From contig NC_048601.1 of the NCBI RefSeq assembly GCF_003668045.3, positions 23,807,977 to 23,871,976 of the forward strand: 64,000 bases of DNA, given 5' to 3'. Made by a program: the position numbers and the translations under genes. Below, piece by piece: positions 23,598 to 35,135 of this stretch (position 1 is its first letter; the number at the start of each line of letters is the position of its first letter). The notes beneath the pieces are model-generated. The model was not told the origin of the DNA. It did not search any database and worked only from the letters and a program-made list of their open reading frames with translations. This DNA is from Cricetulus griseus (lineage: Eukaryota > Chordata > Mammalia > Rodentia > Cricetidae).

Positions 23598-23830
23598 TGC
23601 GAGTGTCTAGTGGGAGAAACCTGCTCTCTTCATGGTGGCTGGGAAGCAGAGATGGGAAGGGGCTAAGGTCCCAATATCCCCTCTGAGGACATGCCTTCAG
23701 TGACCTAACTTACTCCAACAGGTCCCGTCTCCCACAGGGTCCACCACCTCCTAATAGTGCCATAGGCTGTGACTTAAGCCTTCGACACATGGACCTCCAA
23801 GGTTCAAACTCTTAATAATCAGTGTAGCCA
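23598..23830 (-). mobile_element. MaLR-like LTR fragment, antisense
   Basis: ctcttcatggtggctgggaa, gtccaccacctcctaatagt and gacacatggacctccaaggt resemble the far half of an old MaLR LTR. Confidence 0.5.
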
Positions 23831-24386
23831 TAGGTACGTTTGCCTCTCCCCCCAGGTGTCTCCCACACCCTTGCTTCCCATGCCTGGAATGGTGAGCGTT
23901 TGTGCTTCCCGTTCCCAAGTTGTCTTCCCTCCCTCCTTGCTTCCCAGGGACACCCCACCCCATGCTTCTCTACAAATTTCCCCATTCACTTCTTGTCTTT
24001 GCCTCTTCCGGACCTTTTAGGTAGTAGTTTGAAGTACTTGAGCCCCTTTGTCGGGCCATGGCAGGAACACCGCCATAAGTTTATTAGAACGTAGCATCGC
24101 ATCATCCGTCCTGTGGGAGCTCTGGAAGCCTGCTGTGCTGGGCAGGACACAGTAGTGGGTGTCCAGCAGCTCTGCCTGTGCAGCAGTCTTGGGCTCTACT
24201 CATGTCCCACCCTTTGCATCGAGTTAAATGCAGTGTCTTCTATTTCTTCTTATATAGAGACCTTTCTTTTGGGTCTCTGCATGCAGGGCGGTTTTTGAAC
24301 AGAGCAGACACCAATGAATACCGCAGATTAGTAATCACTGTTTATTTAAAAAAATCTATAGAAGCATAAGAGGGATCGAATGACAG
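23831..24386. other. Unique intronic stretch
   Basis: Nothing recognised. Confidence 0.4.
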
Positions 24387-24412
24387 GTAATAATAATAAT
24401 AATAATAATAAT

Positions 24413-24443
<31 letters not shown>
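24387..24443. repeat. Compound (TAA)n(CAA)n microsatellite
   Basis: TAA units switch to CAA units near 24413, as happens when a triplet repeat mutates in one half. Confidence 0.96.
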
Positions 24444-24564
24444 GAAAGTTAATGATGTGCGCTCTGGGAAACAGCAAAGACTTTCACAGTGCATTTGAAT
24501 TTACTGAGTGACACTGTGTTGGAAGGGGCATAGGCCTTACGACTAGCCGTCCTTGTTTCTCCGT

Positions 24565-24725
24565 TGCATCCTGACCCCGGGAGTTAATGGTCTTCTCTGA
24601 ACTGTAGTTTAATTTCCTGGCCTTCAAAGTGAGGGTAGCCCTATGTTTAGAGTGTTATTCTGAAGACAGAAGTGAGCTAATGCGGGTAGAGCTCCCAGCA
24701 GTGTTTAGCACGAAAGTACTCTGTG
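24565..24725 (+). repeat. MIR SINE, 3' part
   Basis: ctgtagtttaatttcctggc ... gtgagctaatgcgggtagag ... agtgtttagcacgaaagta. Confidence 0.65.
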
Positions 24726-25700
24726 GTGGTAGCTGATGGACATATTCATGTACTTGGCCGTAACTGGTGTTTTCAGGTACCTCAACTGGACCTCGCTAAT
24801 CTTTGCAGTACCTTCTGTTTTATAAAGGGAACAGAACAGAGGCAGCCTCTGGGGTCATGCTCCGACTCTCTCCTTGTATCATTTCTTAGTTTCCAGAACA
24901 GCTCATAAGCTTCCGAGGAGCAGGGTCCTGCGACTTGTGTGATCGCCCATCTTGGGAGGGGCATAGTCTGGATGGTAGTGGAAGTGCAGCCTGGCTGCTG
25001 GGCGAAGATCCAGGAGACCTGAAGGGTGGCTGAGGAAGAACATACCTGCCTTGCCAAGCCCTGTCTCCCCTCAGGGTTTTGGCAAGTCCTTCCTCCCCTC
25101 TCCTTCTCTCCCTTCTTCTCCCCTCCCCCTCCCCCCCTCTAAGAGCTGGGATAGAAGTTGTGCTCTTGTTCTTAAGTATTGGACACCAGGACAGGAGGGA
25201 AATGAGAGGAGGATTCACCAAATTATTAAAGAGTTTCTACCCAGTGGCAAGTGGAAGAGGAGTACTGGCCATCCCAGAGGTCTGTGGTTCGTGTGACTCT
25301 ACCAGGAGTGGAGAGTTGATGTCTCCTAGTTATCCATTGATGACTTCAGAGCAATGTGGTGTCAGTGGCAGAAGACATGGTGTATGTGGACTAGATCTCA
25401 TATGGATCTCAGAAGACGTGTATGTGGGTGAACTCTCATATGTATTGCGTGGTGCTTGTTATACTAACTAGCTGGCTGTCATTTCCTGTGTTCTAGGTTA
25501 AAAAAAAAATCCCACGGGATCCATCTCCTTTGCTGTGTCTAAACCTTGTTAAGTCATGTTAAAACTCTTCCACTTCTCTTCAGGGTATCGAGGTGCCTGT
25601 AGTTCCAGGTTTTAGGGTGACAGGTCAACCTGTCACAGCAAGGATGAGCAGACCCACTGCGGTCTATGCGCACGTGTGGAACTGTGAGCTTTAGTAAAAG
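24726..25700. other. Unique intronic stretch with a short pyrimidine tract
   Basis: C/T-rich at 25088-25140; no gene or SINE recognised. Confidence 0.4.
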
Positions 25701-25931
25701 CAGTGACACATATTTCTCAGCCTTCCTAATGCTGTGACCCTTTAATACCTCATGTTGTGGTGACCCCCCCCCACCATAAAATGATTTCTGTTGCTGCTTC
25801 ATAACTATAATTTTGCTACTGTTATGAATCATAATGTAAACGTCTGATGTGCAGGATATCCGATATGTGACCCCTGTGAAAAGGCCAGTCCACCCCCAGA
25901 GGGGTCACAGCCGGCAGGTTGAGAATCACTT
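25701..25931 (-). mobile_element. URR1-type hAT-Charlie DNA transposon
   Basis: ctcagccttcctaatgctgt, tgctacttcat-like gctgcttcataactataatt, and ggttgagaatcact as the far terminus. It has a small insertion in the first terminal repeat. Confidence 0.85.
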
Positions 25932-26612
25932 GTCTAGAGCAAGACAGCACCAAGCTTCCTCCCTCCTCAGGGAGCCATGCCTTAGAAAGTGGCGCCACTG
26001 TTACATGGTTGGAATTACAGCCATTCTGGCTGGTGAGAGTGACTGCTGTCTTGGTGGGCAGAATGTCACCTGTAAAGTACAAGCTACAGTATCCATCATG
26101 GGCGGTGGTGGGAGCTGGCCAGATTACAAGCCCTGAACCTTGATGGACAACAGGCATTTCACACACTGCTTTTCTACAGCTACGTTGCTAGTTGCATTGA
26201 GAAATTAAAGTGCTCTCCCTCCTTTTGGTCTGGCTTCTCAGTCTATATACTCTGCATTCCTGAGGCACCTCAGGCGATGCTGAGGCTCTTGCAGCCCCAC
26301 CTTCCTGTTCAGTGTCAGGATCCTGCCTCAGAGCAGTGGACCGCAGAGCAAAGGGAGGGGCCTTCCCTGGGGAACAAGGCAGGAAAAACCAGAGGCTAAA
26401 AATAGACAGCTGTGAGAACCTGGGTCTGCTCCCTCAGACCAGACATGTGCCTGCCATGATGGCAGAGCTTTGTGCACGGTGTTTGGGAGTCCTTGTTAAA
26501 TAAATACCGCTGTCATCCTAAGTGTAAGCTTTTACAGTGCGCCCATATATCATAGTCTGCCGGCTTGGGATGTGTGTTACTCAGTCATCTTCGGATGCAG
26601 GTGTTTGCGATG
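25932..26612. other. Unique intronic stretch
   Basis: Nothing recognised. Confidence 0.4.
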
Positions 26613-26718
26613 TAGACTGTGGGCTGTAATTCTCCAAAGCTCCAAAAAGGAAAGACCTGGCTCCCTCTCATACTCCTGGCTCTGCTGTTACCTTTTCCTA
26701 AGTTGTCTCTATGCAAGG
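26613..26718 (+). repeat. Left arm of a 106-bp near-perfect inverted repeat
   Basis: The segment from tagactgtgggctgtaatt to tgtctctatgcaagg is found again in reverse complement at 27945-28050 with one mismatch (A at 26644 against C) by hand comparison. The 106 bp match no repeat family I know. Read as protein from 26619 it gives a hydrophobic leader-like stretch (WLPLILLALLLPFP), which may be chance. Confidence 0.92.
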
Positions 26719-27944
26719 TGCCCCTGCCCCCTCCCTTCTCCCCCCCCCCCCCCATGTGCATGCAGTGGGTGTGTCTGCTCGTGTGTGGCAGGCACTTCGG
26801 AGACCTTGCTGAATCTTCCACACATCCATTTGCAGCACTTGGGAGCATCTTAGGGTCAACCGAAAGCATTTCCCTGGGCTGCGTTTTGGGCAGTGAGCGG
26901 GCAAGCTGGGTCACGGGTCTACACAGGAGGCCATGTGCATAGAACATAGGATGGGGCGGTGGGGGGGGGGCGCGTGCTGTGCTGGCTGATCTTTTTTTCC
27001 TACTGAGCTCAGAAAAATCAAAGCTTCCCTCCCTTTCCAGGTTTAAAGCAAGGCAAATGGACCTGCCCTGGCTAACACAGCAAGAGCCCTCTGAGCATCT
27101 AGAGGGTTCTCTAAGGAAAATTCATTATCGCTCTTGAGGACACCTGCTTTAAGGGATTTGCACCTCATCAGTCTCCAAATGATACTGTGTCCTCTGTTTC
27201 CTCCCCTAACTCCCATGTCTGCTTTTGTGTTTCTCTGCGCGTCTGTCTTTTCCCACAACCTGAGAACATTCTGCTCCTAGCAGACTGCCCCTGGCTCTGC
27301 CCTGCCCTGCCGGGGCTTCTGGTGGGCCGACCCCCCATGTGCTGAGCAATGGTTAAGCGCTTGAGCTGTGCTTGGTTTGGGTGACTCATCCCATTCCTTT
27401 TATCTTGGCCCACTGGCCAAATATAGCTCCCTTCCCTCATCCCTTCTCTCTCCCATCTCTGGGCAGAAAAATTGCCTTGTTCGTCGTCTTTGATGTGGTG
27501 GGCTATGTGGAAGCATTCTTGGTGGGGTGGAAGGCTCCTGCTACACTCACCAGGCTGGTGTGGAGGAGATCTCAGTTCTCAGGACCCTGTCTCTTGGGGC
27601 AGTGGGCAGCCAAATCTCAGGATACAGCTCCTGGGGACAGGTGCCCGTACTTTGTGAGGCTGTTGTTTTATTTGGGAGGATCCTTGGGGGGGGTGGGAGT
27701 ATCCTCACAGGGCCCCAGGGGGTTAAGGATGAGAGCCCACAGCAGGTATTGGTCCTGCCTGTCAGTGAAGGGGCTCCACTCCAGCTGGTGAGCCTTAGCT
27801 TGGGCTCGGAGCGCGGGGAGGTGTCCGTTTCACGAGAATGGGTGGATGGGCAAAGTGAGCACAGGTCTTGGATGGTTTGGGGCGGGAGCCCTGTGCTGTA
27901 GTCTAGCTTCATCGCTGGTCCAGAGGAGCCAGGAAAAAGGCCTC
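26719..27944. other. 1226-bp spacer between inverted repeat arms
   Basis: Apparently unique sequence with homopolymer C (26743-26754) and G (26960-26970) runs. No SINE recognised; no gene. Confidence 0.5.
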
Positions 27945-28050
27945 CCTTGCATAGAGACAACTTAGGAAAAGGTAACAGCAGAGCCAGGAGTATGAGAGGG
28001 AGCCAGGTCTTTCCTTTTGGGAGCTTTGGAGAATTACAGCCCACAGTCTA
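27945..28050 (-). repeat. Right arm of the 106-bp inverted repeat
   Basis: Reverse complement of 26613-26718 at 105 of 106 positions. Homology stops sharply at both ends of both arms. Confidence 0.92.
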
Positions 28051-28124
28051 TAACAGTCAGCCCTGAAGGGTATCACCTCTGTCTAGCCTGGAGTAAATGT
28101 TAGATTGTATATTTATTGTCCTTG

Positions 28125-28290
28125 ACTTGTTTGTTTGTTTGTTTGTTTTTAGAGACAGGGTTTCTCTGTGTAGCTTTGGAGCCTGTCCTGGAACTGTCTC
28201 TGTAGACCAGGCTGGTCTCGAACTCGCAGAGATCCACCTGCCTCTGCCTCTTCCTCCCGAGTTCTGGAATCAAAGTTGTGTGCCACCAAT
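28125..28290 (-). repeat. (TTTG)n plus B1 SINE, antisense
   Basis: TTTG units, then gagacagggtttctctgtgt, agctttggagcctgtcctgg and gtagaccaggctggtctcga. The 'tttggagcctgtcc' stretch is the cricetid-style B1 feature. Confidence 0.93.
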
Positions 28291-28295
28291 GCCAC

Positions 28296-28418
28296 CAATT
28301 TTTAAGACAGGGTCTCAGGAACCTGCTTGGCCTGGATCTTGCTACATAGACTAGGCTGGCCTCGAACTGTGAGACCTGCCCTTCTCTGCCTCCCGAAGCC
28401 ATATACCACACACAGCTG
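28296..28418 (-). repeat. Second B1-like SINE, antisense
   Basis: ttaagacagggtctcaggaa ... catagactaggctggcctcg ... ccatataccacacacagc. Confidence 0.75.
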
Positions 28419-28449
28419 CATACTTAGTCTGTTCCTATTAACCTAATTT

Positions 28450-28580
28450 TTATCACTGTTTGTTTGTACTGAATCAGTCTTACTCAGGTTGGCAGGGAAC
28501 TCATCATTTAGCTCAGGTTCTCCTGCCTCAGTATCCTGAGCACCCGGACTACAGGTATAGACCACCACACCCAGCTAGTC
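28450..28580 (-). repeat. Third B1/B4-like SINE, antisense
   Basis: ttactcaggttggcagggaa ... ctgcctcagtatcctgagca ... taccaccac-like end (gaccaccacacccagct). Three antisense 7SL-type units stand side by side here. Confidence 0.7.
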
Positions 28581-28924
28581 TTGCTGTGTATAAAAAAAAA
28601 AAAGAGTCACACGGGGTACATGAGTAGGGCATTTTTATTTAATGGCAAGTATATATTAGAATAGAAAGTTTTGGGAACACAGAGATGTACAGTGCTCTGA
28701 TATCCCTGTAGCTGTTACTCACATCCTGTTCTTGTCCAGCCCTCCACCTCCCATCATTGTGGGCAACCTGCATCCCTTACAAACAAACACACTGTCAGTT
28801 AAAGATGCAGTTTTCAGGGCTGAGGGTGCGTGCAATACATGCCTAGCTTCCACGTTCCTTGGGTGTTTTGATTTAAGAAAAGCGATGCATGAGAGAAAGA
28901 TGCCATGTGACAGGGTTCAAACAG

Positions 28925-29070
28925 AGTTGTTTTTTTTGTTTGTTTGTTTTTTGTTTTCTTTGGGGGGGGAAGGGATCACAAAACGGGGACAGGGGAGACA
29001 GGCCTGGGGACAGGAGCAGCAGGAGAGAGGAAAAGGGGGAGAGGGGGAGAGAGAGAGAGAGAGAGAGATC
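28925..29070. repeat. T/G-rich, G-run and (GA)n low-complexity tract
   Basis: TTTG units at 28930-28955, a G run near 28963-28970, and purine-only DNA from about 29018 ending in GA units at 29046-29068. Confidence 0.85.
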
Positions 29071-30470
29071 AGAGGTGAGCAGGGCCCTTTTAATAAGGGA
29101 ACATAGTGGATACTCACAGGTGGTGCTCTTAGTGGCTGCAGCTGAGGACGTATCCCGTCAGAACTCCAAGGACAGGCCAGTACAGATGCCTGAATACTAA
29201 CATTGAGTTCTTGGAAAAACTAAAACAAAACAAAAAATCAAAAAGTATTTATCTTGTAGGCTTTCTCCTGGGTCTTTGGTGGCCAGTGTGGGCCTGTGTC
29301 TAGAAGCTTGTTCCGTTTGGACTCAGGTTGCTGTTTCATACCCAGGAGTCTGGCTGTGTGTCTGCTTGGCAAACTGCAATAGAGTGTTTTGCAGAGCAGA
29401 GGGTGGGTCTCTCTGTGCCCTCTGCCTCCACTTTTATAATAATATTTCATGGTTGGGGGATCAGCATGGCTTTGCTTTCTCCTGGAGCCCCGCTGCCTCC
29501 GCTTTCATATTCTAGCCTTGGCCACACAGCTTCATTCATAAGATTGCCAGTATTTTCTGGAGGAAAGTAAGCTGCATATCAATCGCCAAGTCCCAAGAAC
29601 CTCCAGCCGTGAAACTCCAATGGAAACCCAATCTGTGGATTGGCCACATTCTCTTCCTTGTCCTCCCTGTCCCTTTGATGCTTGGAACGCCTGTTGAAAA
29701 CACACCTGAGCACATGAGCTCCAGGGATAGTCAACAGCTTTCCTGAAACACTGGCTCTTTGCCTAGCAAGGTGCACTGGGAAAGATGTCACTGGCTGCCT
29801 CCTGGAACAAAGGCTTTCACTGTCAGTAGTGGGGGAGGGGACAACCCCCACCCCCACCCCCGTCTGGGACACACACCCAGGGCATTTTAGGTTTCTTGAT
29901 TTTCTTTTTCCTTAGCGAGTTCTTCCCCGCTGCTTCTCAGCTTTCTTCTATAGTTTCACACAGAGACAGGAGAATAGAAAATACCTGCCTTACACCTGCA
30001 CTGCCCTTTGCCATCTCACAGACAAAACCTGCTCCACCTCGTCTGTGGTGATTGGTGACTGGTGATGTCATGGCATACAACCCAGCCTCATTGTTCTGTC
30101 TGTGTGAAGGCCCCAAGAAGCAGCCAGCAGAGCTCTTGCTCTTTTGTTCCCTTCAGGTGACCCCCCTCAGCTTAGGTGGGAAAGGTGAGAGCAGAGCCCG
30201 CTCTCGCTGCCTTCCCTTGATTTAGTCACAAAGCCTGTGCCTCTACTCAGATGTGGAAAGAGCTGAAGACACTGCTTGTCCTCAGACTTCTTCGCAGTCC
30301 TTCCATCCTTCCGCACCCAGGAGACTTTGATCTGTCTGCTTGAAGAGGAGGCGGACCTTTTGAAAGAAGCCACATCCCCTGGCCCAAGAAAGGATAGGGA
30401 GAGGTGTTGATTTAGGAAAATAAATAATAATCACAAAAGTGTTCTTTTCTTCTGGGGGAGTGGGGGTGGG
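29071..30470. other. Unique intronic stretch
   Basis: No gene or SINE seen; a short CCCCA run lies at 29847-29861. Confidence 0.4.
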
Positions 30471-30474
30471 ATAC

Positions 30475-30625
30475 CGGGCCAGGACACAAGTCCTTGTGTA
30501 TGTTAGGAAAGCGCTGTATGCAGAGTTACACCCCCAGCCCTCTTGATTTATTGAGACAGGGTCTGTCTAATTTGCCCAGAACAGGCCTTGAACTTGTGGT
30601 CCTTCCTGCATTGTTAGGCCCAACG
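30475..30625 (-). repeat. B4 (ID plus B1) SINE, antisense
   Basis: accgggccaggacacaagtc ... agttacacccccagccct (ID part) ... gagacagggtctgtctaatt (B1 part). Confidence 0.8.
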
Positions 30626-31836
30626 AAACATTTTCATGTGGTTCCTTGTAAATGCTAGGAGGTTCTTTTCCTGTCAGTGTCCACAGAGGTGAACTTTAGC
30701 ACAATACTGAGAATGTGATACCTGAAATCGCCTCCCATCAAAGGGCCTGGGCAGCAGAAGTCCCTTGCATCTCTGCACTTACTCTGCCTCACTGGGGCCC
30801 TGTGGAGCTGCTGGTGACCTGTAGAGCAGGCGCGTCCTTAATCTCTCACAGCAGTGCCTGTAAGGCCCTTCCAGACTGTCGGGTTGGCATCATGGGTTTG
30901 GGGCTGCCAAATTACTAGCCCTCATTCTCAGAATCTGCTCATCTGGAAACCAGTGGGGGCCAGGTCCCCTCAGGATTTTGTGTAGCAGAGAGCACCCATG
31001 GCCATACCCCAAAGCTCTTTTGTTCTCAGAGGTGTGCTGGTGACAGACTACAGACACGGTGAGGACTCATCATGAATTAGCACTTGTCCTAACTGCCATT
31101 TCCAGGTGGTGATGTGGGTATATTTGATAGGCAGCCCAGAGGACTGGACAGGAGTCCCTTCTAACCCTCAGACTGACCTTGGTGGCACTGGGCTATATTT
31201 CCCTTCCTTGGGTACCCACAACTTTGATGTGCTTGGCAGAAGAAGGTTCAGAGCTGGCCCGGCGGCCATGATCACTCAGTACATGGTCTTCTCCACCCAC
31301 AGGGGTTATATGGGTGTGTAGCACTTCCTTGCAAACATACAATCACTGGGCTATCTTTGGATGTGTTGTGGTGTAGCTTTACCTCAAAAGAGACAGGATG
31401 GTACAGCTGGTTCACTTCTTCCTGAACAAAAACAGCCAAACCCAAATCATACACGTCGCTTTCTTGAATTCTTCAGAATATTGCTCAACAGTGACATAGG
31501 CCTCTGTGGCTGTTGTTTTCTGCTTGGAGAAAGTAGAGATCTGGTTGGTGGGTGGGTGGGTGTGCTGGTGGAGGCCTTGGACCTAAGGGTGCGTGAGCTG
31601 AGCCTCCAGCCACTCAACCGAATGTGTGCCATATCCTTTCCCCTCTAAGCCTGGTACTAGTTGGGGTGGAGGGAGATGTGTAGACCACGTCACCACAGAT
31701 CCGGATTTGGCTGGGGTCTGATCACTAGAGTGTCTCTGCAGTTCATGATGATTCTAGCAAAGCAGCTATAACTCACCTTCCTTCATTCCTCACAGTGGAC
31801 CTACGCCGGCAGAGCCTTGTATAAAGCACGGTGGCG
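30626..31836. other. Unique intronic stretch
   Basis: Nothing recognised. Confidence 0.4.
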
Positions 31837-31837
31837 G

Positions 31838-31912
31838 TTTGGATGGTCCCTTAGTGGAGGAGCACGGTCTAGCATGTGAGAGAGCTCGGGTTCTATCCCT
31901 AGCATAAATCAA
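31838..31912 (+). repeat. ID SINE, diverged
   Basis: tggtcccttagtggaggagc ... agctcgggttctatccctag. Confidence 0.65.
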
Positions 31913-33935
31913 ACAATGAGTAGTGCAAGAGCATAGTAATTCTGCAAACTGAGAATTGCTCTGTGTTAAACAATGACCACTGGTGTCTCACATGACATTT
32001 GAAGCCCATCTTAGCATGTTATGATGTCTGTCTTTGCTGAAGAGCCCTACCTCCTGGGGAGAACCTAGCCGAGGGCTCTTTCTAACTGGCTGGATCCCAC
32101 TCTTAAGCCTCAGGTCCATTTCTCCAGAAAAAATGGAATGAAAAAGTGCTGAAGACCTTGGCTTGGTGTCTTGCTGGCTGTTAGCCGCTAATGGGTAGGC
32201 AGGACCTCACACCCCTGCAGCTTCTTTCCACTGTTGCTTCTGTGGATGCCTTTGTCCCTGTCTGATTGCAGAGTTTCTCTGGTAGACTTTCTCTGGCACG
32301 CATTCTGCAGCGTCTCCAGGTGAATGCAGGCCAGAGAAAAGTGCTGTCAGACAGCTGTGAGCATGCAACATGAAAATGGGAATCTTGTGGGACAGGGTCC
32401 CCCTCGTGTTGACAGAGCAAGCACGTGCTGTGCCTTGGTCCAGTGGGTGACAGGGCTCTCAGCTTTGCCCACCTATTTATTGTGTGGGCTTACCTTGATG
32501 GTTCAGACTCTCTGGTGAAGGATGGGAACAGTGGGCTGTCGTTCTGTCACAGGGTTGGCTGTCTTAGGAGTGGGTGGGGCTTTTGGCTTACAGTCCATAG
32601 CTCTCCTACTTTGACTAAATAGTTCTTAGTTTGGCACAAGTCCATCCTGTGATGCAGAACTCACAGCTTTTCCTGCAGGGAGTCTGTGCACAGATCCCGA
32701 ATATGTTCTTCTGTTGACAGAAACACCTCCTGGTTTCCATGAGCCTTCAGTCTAGGCTCCTGTTCTGATCCCCACTTAGGCTGCAATTGTTTTCATGCTT
32801 GTACATCCTTGGGTTTACACCATCACTGTGTCTTTCTTTAGGCCGGCTTTTTCCTCTTTTACCCTCCTTGTATTCTGCCATTACATTCATGGATCTGGTC
32901 TCTCCCTTTTCCTTTGAGGGCATCTCGGAGGATCAGCTCTTATGTCACTGCACAGGTTTTTCCATGCACTGGAAGTCATGCTTTTGAAGTTGTGTCCAGT
33001 TGGCCCAGGAAGAGCAGGCGTTAGATTAGAAGCTGCTTGGTGCATTGGGAGAACCAGACTTTGTTCTCCACTGCCTGGAGTTACGAAGTCCAGAGGCCCT
33101 TTCTGTGGGCCTTGGGCAGGAATATCTGACCTGAGAGCCACACAGGACACATGGCTATGATGCTGTGACATAAAGATCTTCAGTGCACACACCTAGCCTG
33201 TGTGAGGGGCTCAAGTGGCCACCGTGTGTTGTTGTCCCAGTGCCTTTTGAATTGTGGCTTCAGTAGAGCATCTTCCTGCAGTAGGTTGCCTGTTGCAGAT
33301 AGGCCTGTTTGCTACAAAGGACTGTGAATGCTTCAGTTTAATACAAAGATGGGAGCCTTCTTTCCCAGACCCTTCCTCCAATCTGGAAAGGCCTTTCATT
33401 CTTGAGCATGCAAAGAAGTGTTTGTCTGGCTCCTTCAGACATGGTTGGGTCACCGTGCAGAAGGAAACAGAGGAGTTCCTCTTATGATGCTGAAGTCTGA
33501 CTCTTGTCTCAAGCCTGGTTGAAGTCACCACTCACAGTCTCATTGTGTCCATGTAGAGACCCTAACCCTAACTGGCCCACACTGGACTTGGTGACTCTGG
33601 TTCCCTGCTGGAGCCCTCCTCTGAACATAGACACGGCACAGGGAGTGGAGAGCTTGCCAAGCAGGAAGCATGTGTCCTACTTGCTGTTTATAAGGCACAC
33701 ACCCCTGGCTCTGGTCAGAAGCCGCACCCCACTGGGCTCCCAGCTGTCTGCCAGATCATATGCCAAGAAGTGTTGGGTTAGTTCTTAGTGTGTGAAGTCC
33801 AGTGTGGAGTCCACTCATGCATGCCGCGCTGACCCTTCAATGTTGGGCTTAGGATACAGAAGGCACCTACCTTTTATGCAGCTGTATAATATGTGTTCTG
33901 TCGAGTATGCAAACCCTTGACTTTAAAAAATATTT
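31913..33935. other. Unique intronic stretch, 2 kb without SINEs
   Basis: No gene recognised on either strand. The open frames of 60-106 codons have no domain. Two adjacent CCCTAA units at 33559-33571 are too few to be telomere-derived. Confidence 0.4.
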
Positions 33936-33937
33936 TA

Positions 33938-34259
33938 AGTTATGTGTGTTTGTGTGGGTGTGCACACGTGAAAGTGCAGATACCCATGGAGACCAGAAGA
34001 GGGTTAGGGTTTCCTGGAACTGGAGTTATAGACAACAATGAGGGCCAATGGGGGTGCTTAGAACAGAACTCAAGCATGCATGCATGCATGCATGTTTGTT
34101 TTTCGGGAAAGGATTTCTCTGTGTAACAGTCCTGGATGTCCTGGCACTCATTTTATAGACCAGGCTGGCCTCCCAAGTGCTTGGATTAAAGAAAGGCATG
34201 TGCCACCACTGCCCGGCAGAACTCGAGATCTTAACCACTGAGCCATCTTACAGGTCAGG
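33938..34259 (-). repeat. B3 SINE, antisense, split by a B1 insertion
   Basis: The left part (gagaccagaagagggttagg, tggaactggagttatagaca) and right part (cttaaccactgagccatctt) of one B3 are separated by the B1 at 34075-34216. Confidence 0.85.
34075..34216 (-). repeat. B1 SINE inserted in the B3, with 11-bp target duplication
   Basis: cagaactcaag at 34064-34074 and cagaactcgag at 34217-34227 flank it (10 of 11 alike). The tail side is a (CATG)n run at 34075-34094 followed by tttgtttttcggg; the body ends accactgcccgg. Confidence 0.88.
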
Positions 34260-34325
34260 GGAGTCACAACTGTGAAATCTTAGGGATGGAGAACTTACTA
34301 CTGGAATCAGTCCTTCAGTAGCTAC

Positions 34326-34457
34326 GGGTAGTGTTGGGAGCTTTGGAGCCTGTACTGGAACTTGCTCTGTAGACCAGGCTGGCCTCGAACTCAAAGAGCT
34401 CTGCCCGCCTCTGTCTCCCAGGTGCTGGGATTAAAGGTGTGTGCCACCACCTTGGGA
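34326..34457 (-). repeat. B1 SINE, antisense
   Basis: ggagctttggagcctgtact, gtagaccaggctggcctcga and gctgggattaaaggtgtgtg; cricetid-style. Confidence 0.93.
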
Positions 34458-34625
34458 CTCTGTTTGTAGTTTTGTTTGTTAATCTTTAAGTAAATGGAGT
34501 CATGCAGAGTGGTCCTTTTGTGTCTGCCCTCTCTCATAGGACACGAATCTGTGTACTTCATTTGCATTGCCGTGTCACAGTGCAGTGGGGCCCTCTGTAC
34601 CCTTGAATTCTCCTTCAGTACTGAA
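34458..34625. repeat. Possible old L1 fragment
   Basis: gtaaatggagtcatgcagag and ttttgtgtctgccctctctc resemble the same L1 3' zone seen at 470-730. Weak. Confidence 0.35.
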
Positions 34626-34788
34626 TATGCATAGACTTAGTCCTTAGTCCCCAAACAATACAATGAGGTTCTGAGTATGCAGACCTCATCATTATTCCTT
34701 AAACAAGACACTGTAGCAACTATTTGCACAATATAAACATTGTCTTGTGCGACAAGTTGTCTAGAGTTGTTTTAAAATATATGGAGTG

Positions 34789-35031
34789 TAGCTGGGGATG
34801 TAGCTCATTTGACAGAATCCTTGCCCAGCTTCCAGGCAAGTCCTGGATTCAAACTCATCACCACATAAACTGACAGGTGGTGGTGCCTTAGGAGGTAGAG
34901 GCAGGAGGATAAGTTCAGGGTTATCTCATGTACACAGCCAGTTTGTGGCCAGCCTGGGCTATGTTAGGCCCTGCCTCAAGTTGAACAAATGGATGGATGG
35001 ATAGATGAATAAATAAATGAGAAAATAAAAC
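34789..35031 (+). repeat. B4 (ID plus B1) SINE
   Basis: agctggggatgtagctcatt (ID part), gaggtagaggcaggaggata and ggccagcctgggctatgtta (B1 part); tail of ggatggatagatgaataaat units. Confidence 0.88.
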
Positions 35032-35135
35032 ATTTGGGAGGCTTTGCATATATCATCTGCAAGTTGTTCCGACAAGGGGCAGAAGGAACTTGGGTTTTAG
35101 GGGTTTGGTCCTATGTGGATACCAAAAGACGGCTA

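Noticed and set aside
26980..27500. Hidden exon between the inverted repeat arms
   Set aside because: Open frames are short with no protein similarity, and no paired acceptor/donor stands out.
33559..33571. Telomere-like CCCTAA units (also TTAGGG at 35487-35500)
   Set aside because: Only two units each; not an interstitial telomere array.
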